NCBI GenBank assembly: GCA_003485765.1
Contig: DNHS01000011.1
Span: 704-64,703 of the forward strand
DNA length: 64,000 bases
Reading direction: 5' to 3'
Source: Candidatus Omnitrophota bacterium
Lineage (GTDB): Bacteria; Omnitrophota; Gorgyraeia; Gorgyraeales; Gorgyraeaceae
The position numbers and the translations under genes were made by a program. Below the pieces are notes generated by a model, which had not been told where the DNA came from, ran no database searches, and saw only the letters and a list, made by a program, of their open reading frames with translations. Every line of letters begins with the position of its first letter. Position 1 is the stretch's first letter. Positions 43,253 to 56,600 of this stretch are shown in pieces.

Positions 43253-44482
43253 ATGGAAAAAGCGGTATTAGTGACAGTTGATATGAATGAAAGGTTCGAG
43301 TGGCCGCTGGAGGCAAGGGCTGCGGAGCTCAAAGAACTCGCGTGTTCTAGCGGCGCATCTGTAGTGGCCGAGATATTGTGCCACAAGGAAAAACCTTCCC
43401 CTGATTTATTTATAGGTAAAGGTAAGTTTGAAGAATTATGCCAGCTTGTTTACCAGAAAAAGGCAAATCTAGTGATATTTAATAATGACCTTACGCCTAC
43501 TCAGCTTAGGAATATAGAAAAAGGCATGGCTGATATCAGGACTATTGACAGGACCCAGCTTATACTGGATATTTTTGCTAAGAATGCCAGGAGCGTAGAG
43601 GGCAAAGTCCAGATAGAACTGGCGCAGTTAGAATATTTACTGCCGCGGCTTACAGGAAAAGGCATTCATCTGTCCAGGCTTGGAGGCGGCATAGGCACCA
43701 GGGGCCCTGGAGAAAAGTTATTGGAATATGACCGCCGTAAGATCAAGCGCAGTATCTTAAAATTGAAAGAAAAATTGGGAGACATAGAGAAAAGGCGGAC
43801 AGCTTTACGCAAAAGACGCAGTGAAGCAATGCTTACAACAGTAGCGATCATAGGCTATACAAACGCAGGCAAAACAACTCTTTTAAATCAATTGACCAAT
43901 TCTAAAAATCTGGTCGCGAACCGGCTTTTCAGCACTCTTGACCCGGTTGCAAGGAGTTATACGCTTCCGAATAATCAGAAGGTTCTGTTTTTGGATACGG
44001 TCGGGTTTTTGCATAACCTGCCGCATCATCTTGTAGAGGCGTTTAAGTCAACGCTTGAAGAAGTAAAGATGGCTGATATACTTTTGCACGTATTGGATGC
44101 CTCAAGTGAAAAAATCCACGAGCAGGATGAGGCTGTATATAAGGTATTAAAAGAATTAGAGGCGGAAAATAAAATTGTTATAGAAGTGCTGAATAAAATA
44201 GATCTTGTGGACAGCCCGGATCGCATAAACCGCCTGAAAAAAGATTTTGAAAAATCTACGCTCGTGTCCAGTTTGACAGGCCTAGGCATGCCCATGCTCA
44301 TAGAAGAGATATCTCAACTGCTTTCAGGCCTTGTCACTGATATCAAAATAGACGTACCCAACAACAGAATGGATTTGGTAAACTTAATTTATGAGAATGG
44401 CAAGGTGAATTACAGAGAAGACAGACTAGAATCAGTTTACCTGGAAGCAACTATCCCAGTTCGCCTAAAGCATTTAATATAA
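43253..44482 (+). CDS. hflX: ribosome-associated GTPase HflX
   Basis: 409 residues. The HflX N-terminal domain (FIGKGKFEEL, LTPTQLRNIEK, DRTQLILDIFAKNARSVEGK) and GGIGTRGPGEKLLEYDRR precede the GTPase domain with GYTNAGKTTLLNQLT, DTVGF and NKID. It splits stalled ribosomes. Follows miaA within a likely miaB-miaA-hflX operon. Confidence 0.95.
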   Translation: MEKAVLVTVDMNERFEWPLEARAAELKELACSSGASVVAEILCHKEKPSPDLFIGKGKFEELCQLVYQKKANLVIFNNDLTPTQLRNIEKGMADIRTIDRTQLILDIFAKNARSVEGKVQIELAQLEYLLPRLTGKGIHLSRLGGGIGTRGPGEKLLEYDRRKIKRSILKLKEKLGDIEKRRTALRKRRSEAMLTTVAIIGYTNAGKTTLLNQLTNSKNLVANRLFSTLDPVARSYTLPNNQKVLFLDTVGFLHNLPHHLVEAFKSTLEEVKMADILLHVLDASSEKIHEQDEAVYKVLKELEAENKIVIEVLNKIDLVDSPDRINRLKKDFEKSTLVSSLTGLGMPMLIEEISQLLSGLVTDIKIDVPNNRMDLVNLIYENGKVNYREDRLESVYLEATIPVRLKHLI

Positions 44483-44495
44483 CCCCCCCCTGCTA

Positions 44496-44524
44496 TTGAC
44501 AACATTGATAATATAGTGTATAAT
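44496..44524 (+). promoter_or_regulatory. consensus sigma70 promoter of the giant gene
   Basis: TTGACA at 44496, exactly 17 bases, TATAAT at 44519: a perfect consensus promoter. It would give a leader of about 88 bases, very AT-rich, before the ATG at 44619. A nine-codon reading frame (ATG at 44609 to TAA at 44636) overlaps the giant start out of frame. No clear ribosome-binding site precedes either start. Confidence 0.88.
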
Positions 44525-44618
44525 ATTACAATAGTAGTTGTTTATTTCTAAAATAAATGTATTTAAAAAGTATTTAAAATAAGTTTATTTATGCAATAAT
44601 AAAAAACCATGAGTAATT

Positions 44619-47600
44619 ATGTTAGACTGGCAGAATAAAACCTGGATTAAGATAATATCAACAGTTCTTATAGTGGCTTTTCTTACATATGACATAGCCT
44701 GGGCAACGGACTTTACCCCTCTCCAGAAAAAACAATACACTTCAAGAAGCCTATTTAAGAATAAAAAAGTCGATCAGACTACCATAAGCTCCCAGAATGA
44801 ACAAAGCCTAGAAACAATAAAAGACGCTCTATCTCATAAAAAGAATAATAATACAAAAGATTCTATATATCACAAAGACTCTACTCTTAGCTTAAAAGCT
44901 TCTTATATTAATGATATAGCTAATATATATATCAATGATACTCTTGGTAAAGTAATAGATTCTTACACTTCTCCTAATTCAAAAGGAACAGTAATCCATA
45001 TCCAGGATCTCCACACTAACCCAGAAGCATCTCTTAACTTAGCAAATATCTTAGAGATTCTGATCAAAGATTATGATCTTAACTTAGTCTGTTCAGAAGG
45101 AGCAAGTGGAATAGTAGACACATCTAGTGTATCAAACTTCCCAGATAAAGATGTAAGGGAAAAAGTCGCTCGAGTCTTTATTAACTCAGGAGAGCTTACA
45201 GGAGAAGAGTATCTATCTATAACTAAATATCCCAATCTACCTATCTGGGGCATAGAAGATAAGGATACATACTTCCAGCATATCATAGAATTCAATAAGA
45301 TAATAAAGTTCTCCAAAGATGCCCTGAATCTTATAAATCAAATAAAAGATGAGTTAAATAACCTAAAGCCAAAGATATATTCAAAAGCTCTACTAGACCT
45401 AGATTCCAAAGAAATTGAATACCAAGAATCTAAATTAGATACTACTAAATACCTGGAGTATCTATTAAACTTAGCTAAAGAGATTACTTCGGAAGCCACC
45501 TCTAAAAGTTCTCCTCGCAATGACATAAGCCTATCTAACTATAAGAATATAACTATCTTTAAAGAAACCCTGAACCTTGAAAAGACAATAGACCAATCTA
45601 AGATTATAAAAGAGTCTCAAGAGATCCTATCAAGCCTCCAATCTATCTTAAAAGATAAGGACAATAAAAATGAATTAAAGTCATTATCAATAAAAGCATC
45701 TCTATTCAAAGATAAGAAAATCTCCCCATTCTCATTCTATAGCTACTTGGATGAATTAGCCCGCCGACACATAAAAGACTTAGATAGCTATACTAACTTA
45801 ATTAACTTCGTATCATATTTAAAGAAAATAAACTCCCTTGATTCCAATAAGCTCTTTAATGAAATAGAAGAACTCACCTTTGATATAAAAGACCTTATCT
45901 CAGACAACCCTAACCAGAAACTCCTCACTAAAGCCTTAAGGAACATACATTTCTTAGAAAGCTTCTTTAATCTCAAAGTCTCGAATGAAGAATTAGAATA
46001 TTATCTTAAAGATAAGGATAGCTTCAAAGTAACATTCTTTGAAAGCTACTTAAAAGAAAACCTTCAAAAATACAATATAGATTCTTTCATAAATTATAAC
46101 CCAGACCTAATAGATAAAAACCTACCAGATCTCGAGAACTTCTACGGACTTGCCCATAAAAGAGACCTGGCAATGTTTAATAACACAACAAGCGAGATAG
46201 AAACTCGTAAACCTAAATTAACAGCCCTGATAGCAGGCGGATTCCACACCCAAGGCATAACAAAGCTCTTAAAAGACAATAACTATTCTTATGTAGTTAT
46301 CTCGCCATATTCAAAGACAACTATAGATGAAGAGAACTATAGAAACTTATTGGCAGGGAAAAGAAAACCACTTAAAGAACTGATAAAAGGGCTTAATGAG
46401 AAATTAAGGCCTCTTATGGGGTTTGTTAATAGAGGGGTTAGAAAGGATTATAATAATCAAGTACCCCCTACTCTTAGGGTATTAGGCATAATTATTGCTG
46501 AAGCGCAGCCTCTTGCAGAAAGAGTTACGATGCTGCTAGCTGTAGCAGGAGGGCAAACAACAGAGCCCGTTACTACTTTAGCAGCTATAGCTCCTGATCT
46601 ACACACAGTTGTTACTTCTACAGAATCTGTTCTACCTGATGTAAGAATAGAAGGCATTAAACCAGAGGTTACAGCCACAGTACCTCTTGCATACAGTAGC
46701 GCTGATCTCACAATGACAGATCCTCTTGAAGCAGTTTTACCTTCAGCAACGTCTACTTCAAGGGTAGAGGCTGCGGTTGTTTCTTTAACTGATGAAACTT
46801 CTGCGTCGTATACTACTACCACGCAAGTTTTTGCTCCACCAGGAGCTGTTACAACAACAATGCAAGAACAATTAGCTATACTGCCACCAGAAGAAGTTGT
46901 AACATTTACAGGCCCAACCATTGGCCGTACCAGCATATCTACTGTGACCAGCGCAGCTGCTTTACCTAAAGCGAAAACGGTTGTTTCAACAGTGACTACC
47001 GCGGTTGCAGGCGCTAGTGTCATGTTTTTCCAGCAGCAAGGAACTAATGAGCCATTTTCAACTGCATTTTTATTATCAGCAATAGCAGTTGGGATTATTT
47101 CGATTGCCTTGTTAGTATTTGTGTTGTGGCATTCGAAACGCGCCCAGGAGATAGACGAAGTAGAACATTTCTTTAACGAAGAAGCCTATGATAGCGACTC
47201 TATTATCGTACCTCTAGATAGGGGCGAAATAGTTAAAAAGGCGCCTTTTATTATCATGACTATTTTGGCTTGGATTTATTTTGCAGCACACTTAGAGATG
47301 TCCCATAAATTTGTATGGTTATTATTGATTGTTTCGTTAGGATTCTATGGAGGAGGAGTTTTATCTAATATTATTGAACCTTTGTTGTCAGAGCATATGG
47401 AATCGCGCGATTTTAAATCGTTACGTGGCGCTAATCCTGCTGATCTATTTCAGCTTGCCAATGCTATAGTATCCTATGGGATTATAGGTTACTTCATGGG
47501 CCCGGTAATGAATTTAGATACATTTCCAGCCATTGTCTTAGGTATCGCTGTTGGTTTACTTTTTTATAGATTTCATATTTATCATCATTTTATTGAGAGA

Positions 47601-50600
47601 TATTTCAAAGCCTATACAAAATTTAAAAATGACCCATATAGCATTGCGATAACAAATGGCCAACCTATGCCGTTATGGCTGAGCCCATTGTATAAAATCT
47701 ATGATGTTGCATTTTATATATTGGGGATTTTTGAAGTTTTGCTGCCTATACTGGCTGTGAAAACCCTTATATCTCCAGCTATGGAAGGAGCTATATTACC
47801 ATTGGATTCAGGCTCTCCACAACTGGCGCTTTTTGCTGGGACTATATTGGCGTCTTTCAAGTCAGCAGGGACGCGTATATCGCACTGGAAATCTGATTTG
47901 TCCGCAGTTTTAAGAACTCATGTAAAGTTACTCCCAATCGTTTTAATTATTCTGGCTTCCGGGCTTAATCTTGTATTCGGGGTTGCTATGCAAAGCCAGG
48001 GAGGGGGATTGCAGTTTGAGTTGTTGTTTCCGATACTCGCATTTATCTCAGCAGTGTCGGTATTTATCTGGCTCTCATGGAAACTCCCTGACGGTCTGCC
48101 TAAACCCATGATTATGTTTTTTGCAGCTGCTGCGGCGTATATAGTTGTGGGCTATGGCCTGCCATTGCTCATTTACAATGCGCATGTTTTTGCTTATGGC
48201 CTTGGAGTGCCTGGGTTACCTACGCCATGGCCAACAGGCACGCCAATACCTACATTAACACCTGTACCGACATGGACGCCTACTATGACACCAACCGCGA
48301 CTTCTACGCCCCTACCTACTTTTACACCAGTTCCATCGTCTACTCCTTTTGCACCAGGGTCGACATTACAACCGCCTTTGATTGACCAAAGCCAAGGCGA
48401 TTTTATGGGTCCTGTGTGGAGCGCATTAGCTATAGCAGGGTTCTATATGTTTATGTGTGTTACAGCTCTCATTGAATTTGGCAAGAGCCTGTCTATACGG
48501 GCCAAGGCAGGTATCGTGGTTATTCCAGTATTACTGATGTGGCTCGCAGTATATTATCTGGATCCTGCGCTTGCTCTGGCGCTAAATCAGCTCTGGTCAG
48601 ACCTCTGGCTTTCATTAACTACTGGTTTAACAGGCAGTCTGCTGGAACCAGGCACTTCACAACTAGCGCTTTCTGCGGGAACTACATTGGCAGTTTCTGC
48701 GGCATTATTAGGCAAAACTCATAAAAGCATTGATGAAATTGAAAAAGTCGTGTTATCCGGCGCACTTGAGCCTGGTCAGCGCGTGGAACTTATGCTGGAG
48801 ATGGCTGGGCTGCTCAAAGCAGCTGATAATGAAGCAGGGGGCGCTTCAGATACAGGTGAACAACTCCCATTGTTTGAAGCTGAAACATTGACATCGCCAG
48901 CGCGCCTTGTTATCGAAACACAAGAAGGAAAAAGTTTGTATGACACAGCCAGAGAAAAAATAGTTGCGCCTTTTCTTGATGCGCTCTCTGGATGGATTCA
49001 AGTTATACAGCAGGGGCCAACTAACATGCCTAAAGGATTAGGTAGATTAGTCGGAGATGCCAGGAATATTTTTGGGCTAAGTGAAGTAATCGGCCATCGC
49101 AGCCGCCAAGATTTAGATACAATGTGGCAGAAAGATAAGCCTGATCCATTTTTGTTATGGACAAATTGGGAGCAGTATAAAGATACTTCTGATAGTAAAG
49201 ACATTTTACTGCGCGATGCAATAGCAATGAGGCTTTGGGAAATGCTTATAGGCTTGATAAATACAAGGCTCGTTAAGCTTGAGAAAGATTTTCTTAATGA
49301 AGAAGCTGAACATAATCTTAAGGATGCAGAACTTAAGCTAATGGATCCTAATGCAAAAACAATAGCTCATTTTCCTCAGATGTCTAGTATCAGAGCTCAA
49401 ATAAATGGCCTGGCTGCAGCTCGTAAGGCCATTGTGTTATCCGGGCCAGCTGAATTATACAAGATGTTAACAGCGATAAAATTAGGAAAAAGTTCTGAAT
49501 GGACTTTAACTCAAAGAAATCATGTTAAAGAGTTTTTGAACCAACATATTGACGGAGGAGTATATCAGATTAAGCTAATAAGAATATTAGAAGTTCTTAA
49601 TGAATGGCAAGAAGAACATTTTGTTGTTATATCTGCGCCCAGCGAAATGCAGCCTATAGCTTTAATCAACCAGCGCCTGGCCGCGTTGTTTGATCCTGCG
49701 ACGTTTGCTGAAGGGCTGCGGCTGGTTGCTGCGACAGTTACAGATGCTCAAGGCTTTACCAAGCGCCTTGCAATTGTAATTCAGGCTGTAGTAGGGGATG
49801 GAGCAGGTGAAAAGGCTCAGATGAACCGTAAAGCTATAGCTATTGCCTTGGTTGGATTGTTAGAGCAATCTAATCCTCAAACTGCTATTGTTCTCGTTGC
49901 ACAGACCATAAGAGCGCTTGTCGAGGACAAGCCAGGTCTGGCCTATGATTTGGCAGGCGATTTAGCTGGACTTTCTCCAGAGCGTTTTAATCAGGTGGTA
50001 GATGGGAATATTGAAGTGCTTGGCAATATTATGAATGCGCTGGGATGGGGGCAACTTCCTGCTTTAAATCAGTCAGAGGCAGTAATTAATAAGATGGAGC
50101 AGGTGGAGTTGAATGCTGATCCAATCGATGCGCTTACAAGCGGGCCATTGGATGATGTTTTTTTTCAACAGCTCAATGCAGAACTCAGTCCGGAGACGCG
50201 CAAGACAATCAGGCGGATTCCTAGCCTGGCAGCTTTCCTGCTTGGCTTGAAACCTATTTTCTACAATTCCCGCAATAATCCAAACATCCACCGCGTGGTG
50301 TTGAACATGATAGAGGCGCCCAGTGTGCAGAAGAGGCTGGCTGCCGGACAGTGGTCTATGTCCCAATCACCATGGCGTGGTATTATACTGGCTTCCAGGG
50401 ATTGGATCAGTCAGATTGACGACGTGCTGAAGATAGCGTTGGCTGATGCCAACCGTGAGGCTCTAGCCAAACAGGTGTTTGATGCGGCGGGTGAATTCTT
50501 TGCCAGAACGCATGGCAACCCGCTTACGCTAGAAGAACAAACACAAGTGCTAGATACGGTGAATAGTCAACTTGCAACTCTTCCTTACGATGAGGTACTG

Positions 50601-53600
50601 GAAGGAGTGGTTTGCGGCATACCGCTACTCGATGCCGTGCTGTTCGGGGTCTTTCGAGGCTTACCCGAGACATTTCATCTCCCGTTTGGCGGCCTTCCCT
50701 CTGAATTCTCTATTCCTAATTTGCGCTATTTTAATCAGAGATTCCCGGCAGCCCCAGATTACGTAGTTTTCACGCAATTTTTTGCCGAGCGCCTTAAGAA
50801 ATGGGACTCCAAGATTGCGCAAGCCTATGGTCGAATGGAACACAATGGGTATTCTAACAGCGGTTCAGTCTATATAGATATGGTAAATCCTGAAATAGGA
50901 ATGCTTAGAAATCAAGTTGAGGTTATTTTGGAAGCGGCTCGCAAAGTTGGCAAGTCAATAAAGATTTGGCTGCGAGTTAAGCATCGGGTGTCTATTGATA
51001 CTAACAAGTTGCCTGAGGAGCGTAGATGGTTAGGCGATATTGTGAATCGGGCTGATGGCGATTCAATCGAGGGTATTCTTAGCGCTTTGGAAAAGGCAGG
51101 AGTAGATACTTCTATTTTGCCGGATGATTACAACTCGCGGCTTAATACATATATTACAACGCTTGCTCAACTTGGCAAAGCGCTCGTTATTGATCCAACT
51201 CAAGAAGTCAGTCCACAGCAAGGTGCAGATTTTAATGAGGCCTTTGAACAATGCAGGATGGCTCTTGAATCAGCAGGTTTTAACGGGCCGCCTGAATCAG
51301 AAGATTTGCTTATACCAAGCGATATGACAGACTCCTACCTTATTTTTGAGCGAATTTCTGCTAGATGGAATAATTTAATTACCTCTCTTGCTTCTGAAGT
51401 CTATAACCAAACACTTAAAGCCACCAATAACCCAGATGCTGCTTGGGTGGCGGCTAACCTTATTTTAACTACAAATGGGGCAGAGGGAGTAAGTTTAACT
51501 ACCTCACCGCTTATAATAAAAGATGACACATTCAATAATGCCAGTAAATTGTTATCTCCACTTGCTCACCTTGGTTTAGTTACTGCTTCTAGTATTTTGA
51601 ATTTAGGCGCAGGTGATACGCTTGATATTTCTATAGTTGCTGCTGAGGCAGAACCTGCGCCAAAACTAGCATATGATGCAAATAGAAAAACAGGCGCGGC
51701 TTTGGTAATGGGAGCGCGTGATGGGCTGCCTGCTGAAGCGCTTGAGGTATTTGCCAGTGATACACGTGATAACAGTCTATGGGCCACAGCAGCAGTGGAA
51801 CCAGTAGCTGTGTCAAAGATGCATGCTGATGTTGCTGATGATATTACTGTTGTTTCAATCGACCAAAATCTACCTACTGCGGATCTAGTTCACGATGTAC
51901 TCGAAGCGCTAAAGCTAACTCTAATGGTAGAGGGTGACGCAGATGAATCTGCAGCCACATTACAGCAACACGAGGCGCACCTTTTAGTCGAAGCGAAGCG
52001 GGTCAAAGATGTCAGAGAGATAGCTAAAAAAGGCGCTAAGGACTATGTTGCAGAACATCTGAATACAGAGGTAGTGATTGAAGAGCATACTCCAAGCTAT
52101 GTACCGCTTTCAACAGAAGATATTGAAAACAAGAGCCTGCGTAAGGCAATTGGCCGGATTAATAGAGAGCTGATTGCCAGACACCCCATCACGGCTGGGG
52201 TACTTGCTGAGCTCTATGATATCGCGCTTGGCCGCAAGAAAGATGGAGTCGATGAAGCTGACTCGTTTAGAAAGTTAGTTACGGTGATTGCGGAGGCGAT
52301 GAGACAAGAGGCTGAAAAGCAGCCTTCTCCAGGCACAAGCCCGATTGAAGACTTTCCAGTCCGACTGCTCTTGCGTGATGGAGAGTGCTATTTTGTGACT
52401 CGGCGAACTATGCTTACACTACCTGAGTTTGTCAGTGGCGTTACTCAAGCGCATGGCGTATTACTGCCGCAAGCCGTTGACTGGAGCATCTTCGCGCAGC
52501 ACGTGTGGGATAGTATGATCCTTCGCGGAGAGGCGCTTCAAGCAGTGGTTGAGCGTGCCATGGTTTTACAGGAGGCATTTCTCAAAGAAACGGCCAGGAG
52601 TTATACAAAGACCTACGGACAATCGTTTCAGACAGTACGCACAATTCAGGGCTTGGTAGAGGTTCCGCCTGACACATATCGCTTCACAGATTTGTACCCA
52701 GATCTCCTCCAAACGGGAGACACGTTGCGCCAGCAACTTCCATCGATTGACCCTGTCAGACGGATTATTGCCGGTGCCAAACAGCCACTTGAGACTGAAG
52801 CTGATATAGAGCGGTTGGTTGAGCAACCAGCTCGCGAGGTAGTTCGCCATCTCAAGAGATTGGGTGTGCAAACGGACACTGCCAACGCCTATGGATCAGG
52901 TCTGAAACGTGTAAGCTGGGAAGGCCCAGATGGGAATTTCTACATTACACTGCTTCAGCGTGAATCTTATAATATCGAGGCGTTGTCGACCGAACCTCTT
53001 CAGCCCAAGGCTCCAACTGACATGGTCTTAGAGGAACTTTCCGAATGGATTGGGGATAGGCCTCAGCAACTCGCTAAGCAGTATGAGGCGAAGCTTGAAG
53101 CGCTGCAAGAGCAACATGCCGATAATCCAGAAGCATTAGCCAATGCCCTTGAAGCTTTTCATGCAGAGCGTCAAGCTGCGCTGCAAAAGTTTGCGGAGGA
53201 AATTTTTTCTAAAACTATTGAATCGCTTGCTGCGATGTCTGTTGATGACCAGATTGCTCACACTCTCGCTAATTTTATCACCCAGTGGGCCTTGGCGATT
53301 ACCGGGGCATATTCTGTATCTGCAACTGAATCGCATCCTCAGGGTAGATTTCTATACCCAGCCGGATGTTTAGCCAGAGGCATAGAAGGACTTACAAGAA
53401 AAATGTATCAAGATATCAGGAGAGAGGGGTTATCTTGTTCATTTAACAGAGATAAGACAAGACGCACTTCCGTATATCCTGAGGCAGTTTCTTTTGCGCT
53501 TTGTCCGGATGAAATGTTTGCTTCGGGTAGAACGACTGCGATTGACAAATTTGGGCCATCAAAAAGCAAAGATAATGTTACCTTTGTTTTAGACCCTGAA

Positions 53601-56600
53601 TGGGTAAAAGCCAATAAAGGCAAATTTAAATTAGTCGGGTCAGTTTTTGATCCAAGTGGCCCCTCTAGAATTCGTTACTCGGAAGGCCTTGAGTTGTTAG
53701 GTCTCGAAAAACATGAGTACGAGGTTGAAGTTAGAGTTATAGGCACTGATTTGTTTGTAGGAAATCGGGACGAAATCCATTTTATATCTATTTCGCAGGA
53801 GCAGTTTGAGGATATCCCACCTGAAGCGATACTCGGCATTATTGCCCGTCCGGAGAAAATTATAGAGATGCTGCAATGGGATAGAGAGTTAGGGCTCGGT
53901 TCTCTTCCTATGTTTGCATGGAAGCGGGAACCTTATGTCAGGAAATTGAGTTTATTCGATCCTGACGTAGAGGAGACAAACGCGCAACTTGCCTTAAAAG
54001 TAATAACTGAGGCAAAAAATCGGATTGCTCAAGCAGGCGATTTAGAAACCATTCGGGCTATGAATGATATATTTGAATTTGCCAGAAAATTGGGAGCGGT
54101 TGAAATCGAAGGAGAAGAGGCAGGTTCATGTTTTACTTCTGAAATGGGAATTCTTGCGCTGGATGAGAATGGATGGGGTATCATTGAAGAAATGCGAAAG
54201 GATGCGTCTGCCTTTAATCATTTGCGTGAGAGCGATGGATATATCCAACTATTGGCCAGGCTTGGAGAATATGATAAAGTTAACGGACCCGGGATTTATT
54301 TTAACAGGGAAGCAGTATTGCAAAGGGAGAGAGAACAAAGATATAAAGTTACGAAATCGTATTTTGTCATTAAACTTTACGAGCTGCTTGTAAGTGAATT
54401 TAATCTAATAGACATAGATTTTTATCAAACGACTTTTTATAAGCACCCTATAGTGCTGGAAGGAGGTTTTAGATTTGCCAGTCTCATGGGTCCTGATGAA
54501 TTACAGGTAATCCTTACCCTTATAAAAAAATATATGGATTCAAGATTTTTAAGCAGGGAGGGGATACGCGAATACATAGTTAAATTAATGGAGGATTCCG
54601 GGACGCAAGAATTCCATGAGGAATCATTAGAGATGTTTACTTCTGGGGTGGATAGGGATATGCTGCGTGCGCTGAGGAGCCAACCAGCAGTTGTTCCAGC
54701 GCCAGCAGGCAACGATTCTGAAACTGCAGGGACGGGTTACTTCTCTGGCGAGAAGTGGGCAGATATTTTTAGCGGCCGGAGCAGTCAGATTAAAGACAAT
54801 GACCTTACTGCGCATTATCAGGAGCGGATTCTCAGGGTAGTTGAAGATGCTTTAAGAAAAAATTCTCTTGATGATACTGATAGAGCTATATTTCAAGCTG
54901 TAGCTAATGGTTTGCGTCAAGGCGCTTATTATATATATGGGTTTAAGGGGATTGTTGTTGGCAGTAATGATTATTGTTTGGGTTTACATAGCTTTAATCC
55001 AGGTTTTTCCAGGCTTTTTCTGGCTACTGATGTGATGGCTGAATTGGAAACAGTGGGAGGACCGGAGCTGGTAGACGCATATTTTTTAAGGCTTCTACAG
55101 TCTTCTTCCAGCCAGCGTTACAATATGAGCTTAGAAAATGCTATGTTGCGCGGTTTTATTGATGGGGAAAGGCATTTTATAGAGTTAAGAGGTTTTAAGA
55201 CGCCTGAGACTGAGCGTCTTGCAGAAGAAACAGCAAGAGAATTTTTAGAATATACAGTAGTGAGAGAATACTTACGGGCTTCAGGTGTTTATCAAGGTTT
55301 TGATTTGCAGAAATTGTGTGGTTTTATCTTAGACGAAACAACCGGCGCATGGCAGCCACCTGAGATAGAAGGAGGCAGGCGTTTAAAACTATATGTTTCA
55401 GCTTCTGAGGATATAGAACAATTGCGCAGAGAGATACGTAATGGCCTCTGGCATGTTTTACGGGTTACTCCTCGGTCAATAGAAGGCCGCTTAACTAGTG
55501 AAGCAAAAAAGATTTTACCTCCTGAGGTAATTGAGCAGATTGAACGTATCGGAAGCTGGGATCTTGCTAAATGGACAGAGGATGATTTTAATGCAATAAC
55601 TCTGTCTGGACGCGCCATTTATCTTAAATTACTTAACCCAATTCGTATAGGCAATGAGACATTTGAAGCAGTAAGATTAATAGGTTCAGTTGCTCTTGAG
55701 CTACTACCTCCTCTTTTAATACCTCATCGCAGGGGAAGAGGGTTGAATATCGATTCAAAAGGGGCTATAGAGCGGGGAGGATTTGATCCACTTGGCGGAC
55801 TAATATTAGAAGGCGCTTTGACCGAAACCGAAACTTTATTACTGCTGCGGCAAGCTGGTTATGATGTAAGTTATCCTTGCGGTCATTATCGTTATCCAGG
55901 ACAAGTCTTTGAAGGAGATGAGACTGGTTTTAGCGTAATGCTTATGCATGAGGGGCAGGAGAAAAGGATGTTTGACCAGTGGGGCGAAATCATGAATACA
56001 TCAGGGTTTTCTCGAGGCCGCCATGTTTTAGGGCCTATTTATAAAATGGGTAGGTTCTCAAGGTGGATCCAAGAAAATCTAGGCCGGACATGGCCAGGAC
56101 AACATTATACCAATGTTTCTTTGACAGGTGCTGAATTAAGGAGCGTCCGCTTCCATGATTTTAAAGAAAGCAAGGTATTGCCAGACAATATAGCCCAGGC
56201 AGTCGGGCTTCGTTTTTTAGACATAGCTGAATTTGTTATGCATAACGAATATTCTATAAAGATGGGCGCGGATTCGGAACAGGCAATAGAGCGCGTAGCC
56301 ACAGAGTTAAAACTGGCTAAAGCATATCTTGAAGGATATTTTGCCGATCTCCTTAATAAGCCTGATCCGAGAATTGTTAATTTCTTAACAGAAGAAGAAT
56401 TTCCTAATACCATAGAATTTATTAAATCAGTAATGAGGAACTCTATACCTTCAGGTGAATATTATTCGGTGCCAATCTACCAAATCAAGCATCCTTTAAT
56501 AGCCTTATTAATAGAATTAGAAGAGAAGCGTCAGAGCAGAAGAGAGAGATTGGCCTCGCCCGGAGGGCTCGGCACTTCCTCGGACATTTCGTCCTCGGTC

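Noticed and set aside
44481..44490. C-run after hflX as a regulatory tract
   Set aside because: A simple homopolymer without structure; it could also be a sequencing artefact.
46457..47023. A 188-codon reading frame on the minus strand opposite the giant gene
   Set aside because: It is rich in Val, Thr and Ala only because it mirrors the Thr/Ala/Val-rich plus-strand stretch; no start signal, and the plus frame is continuous.
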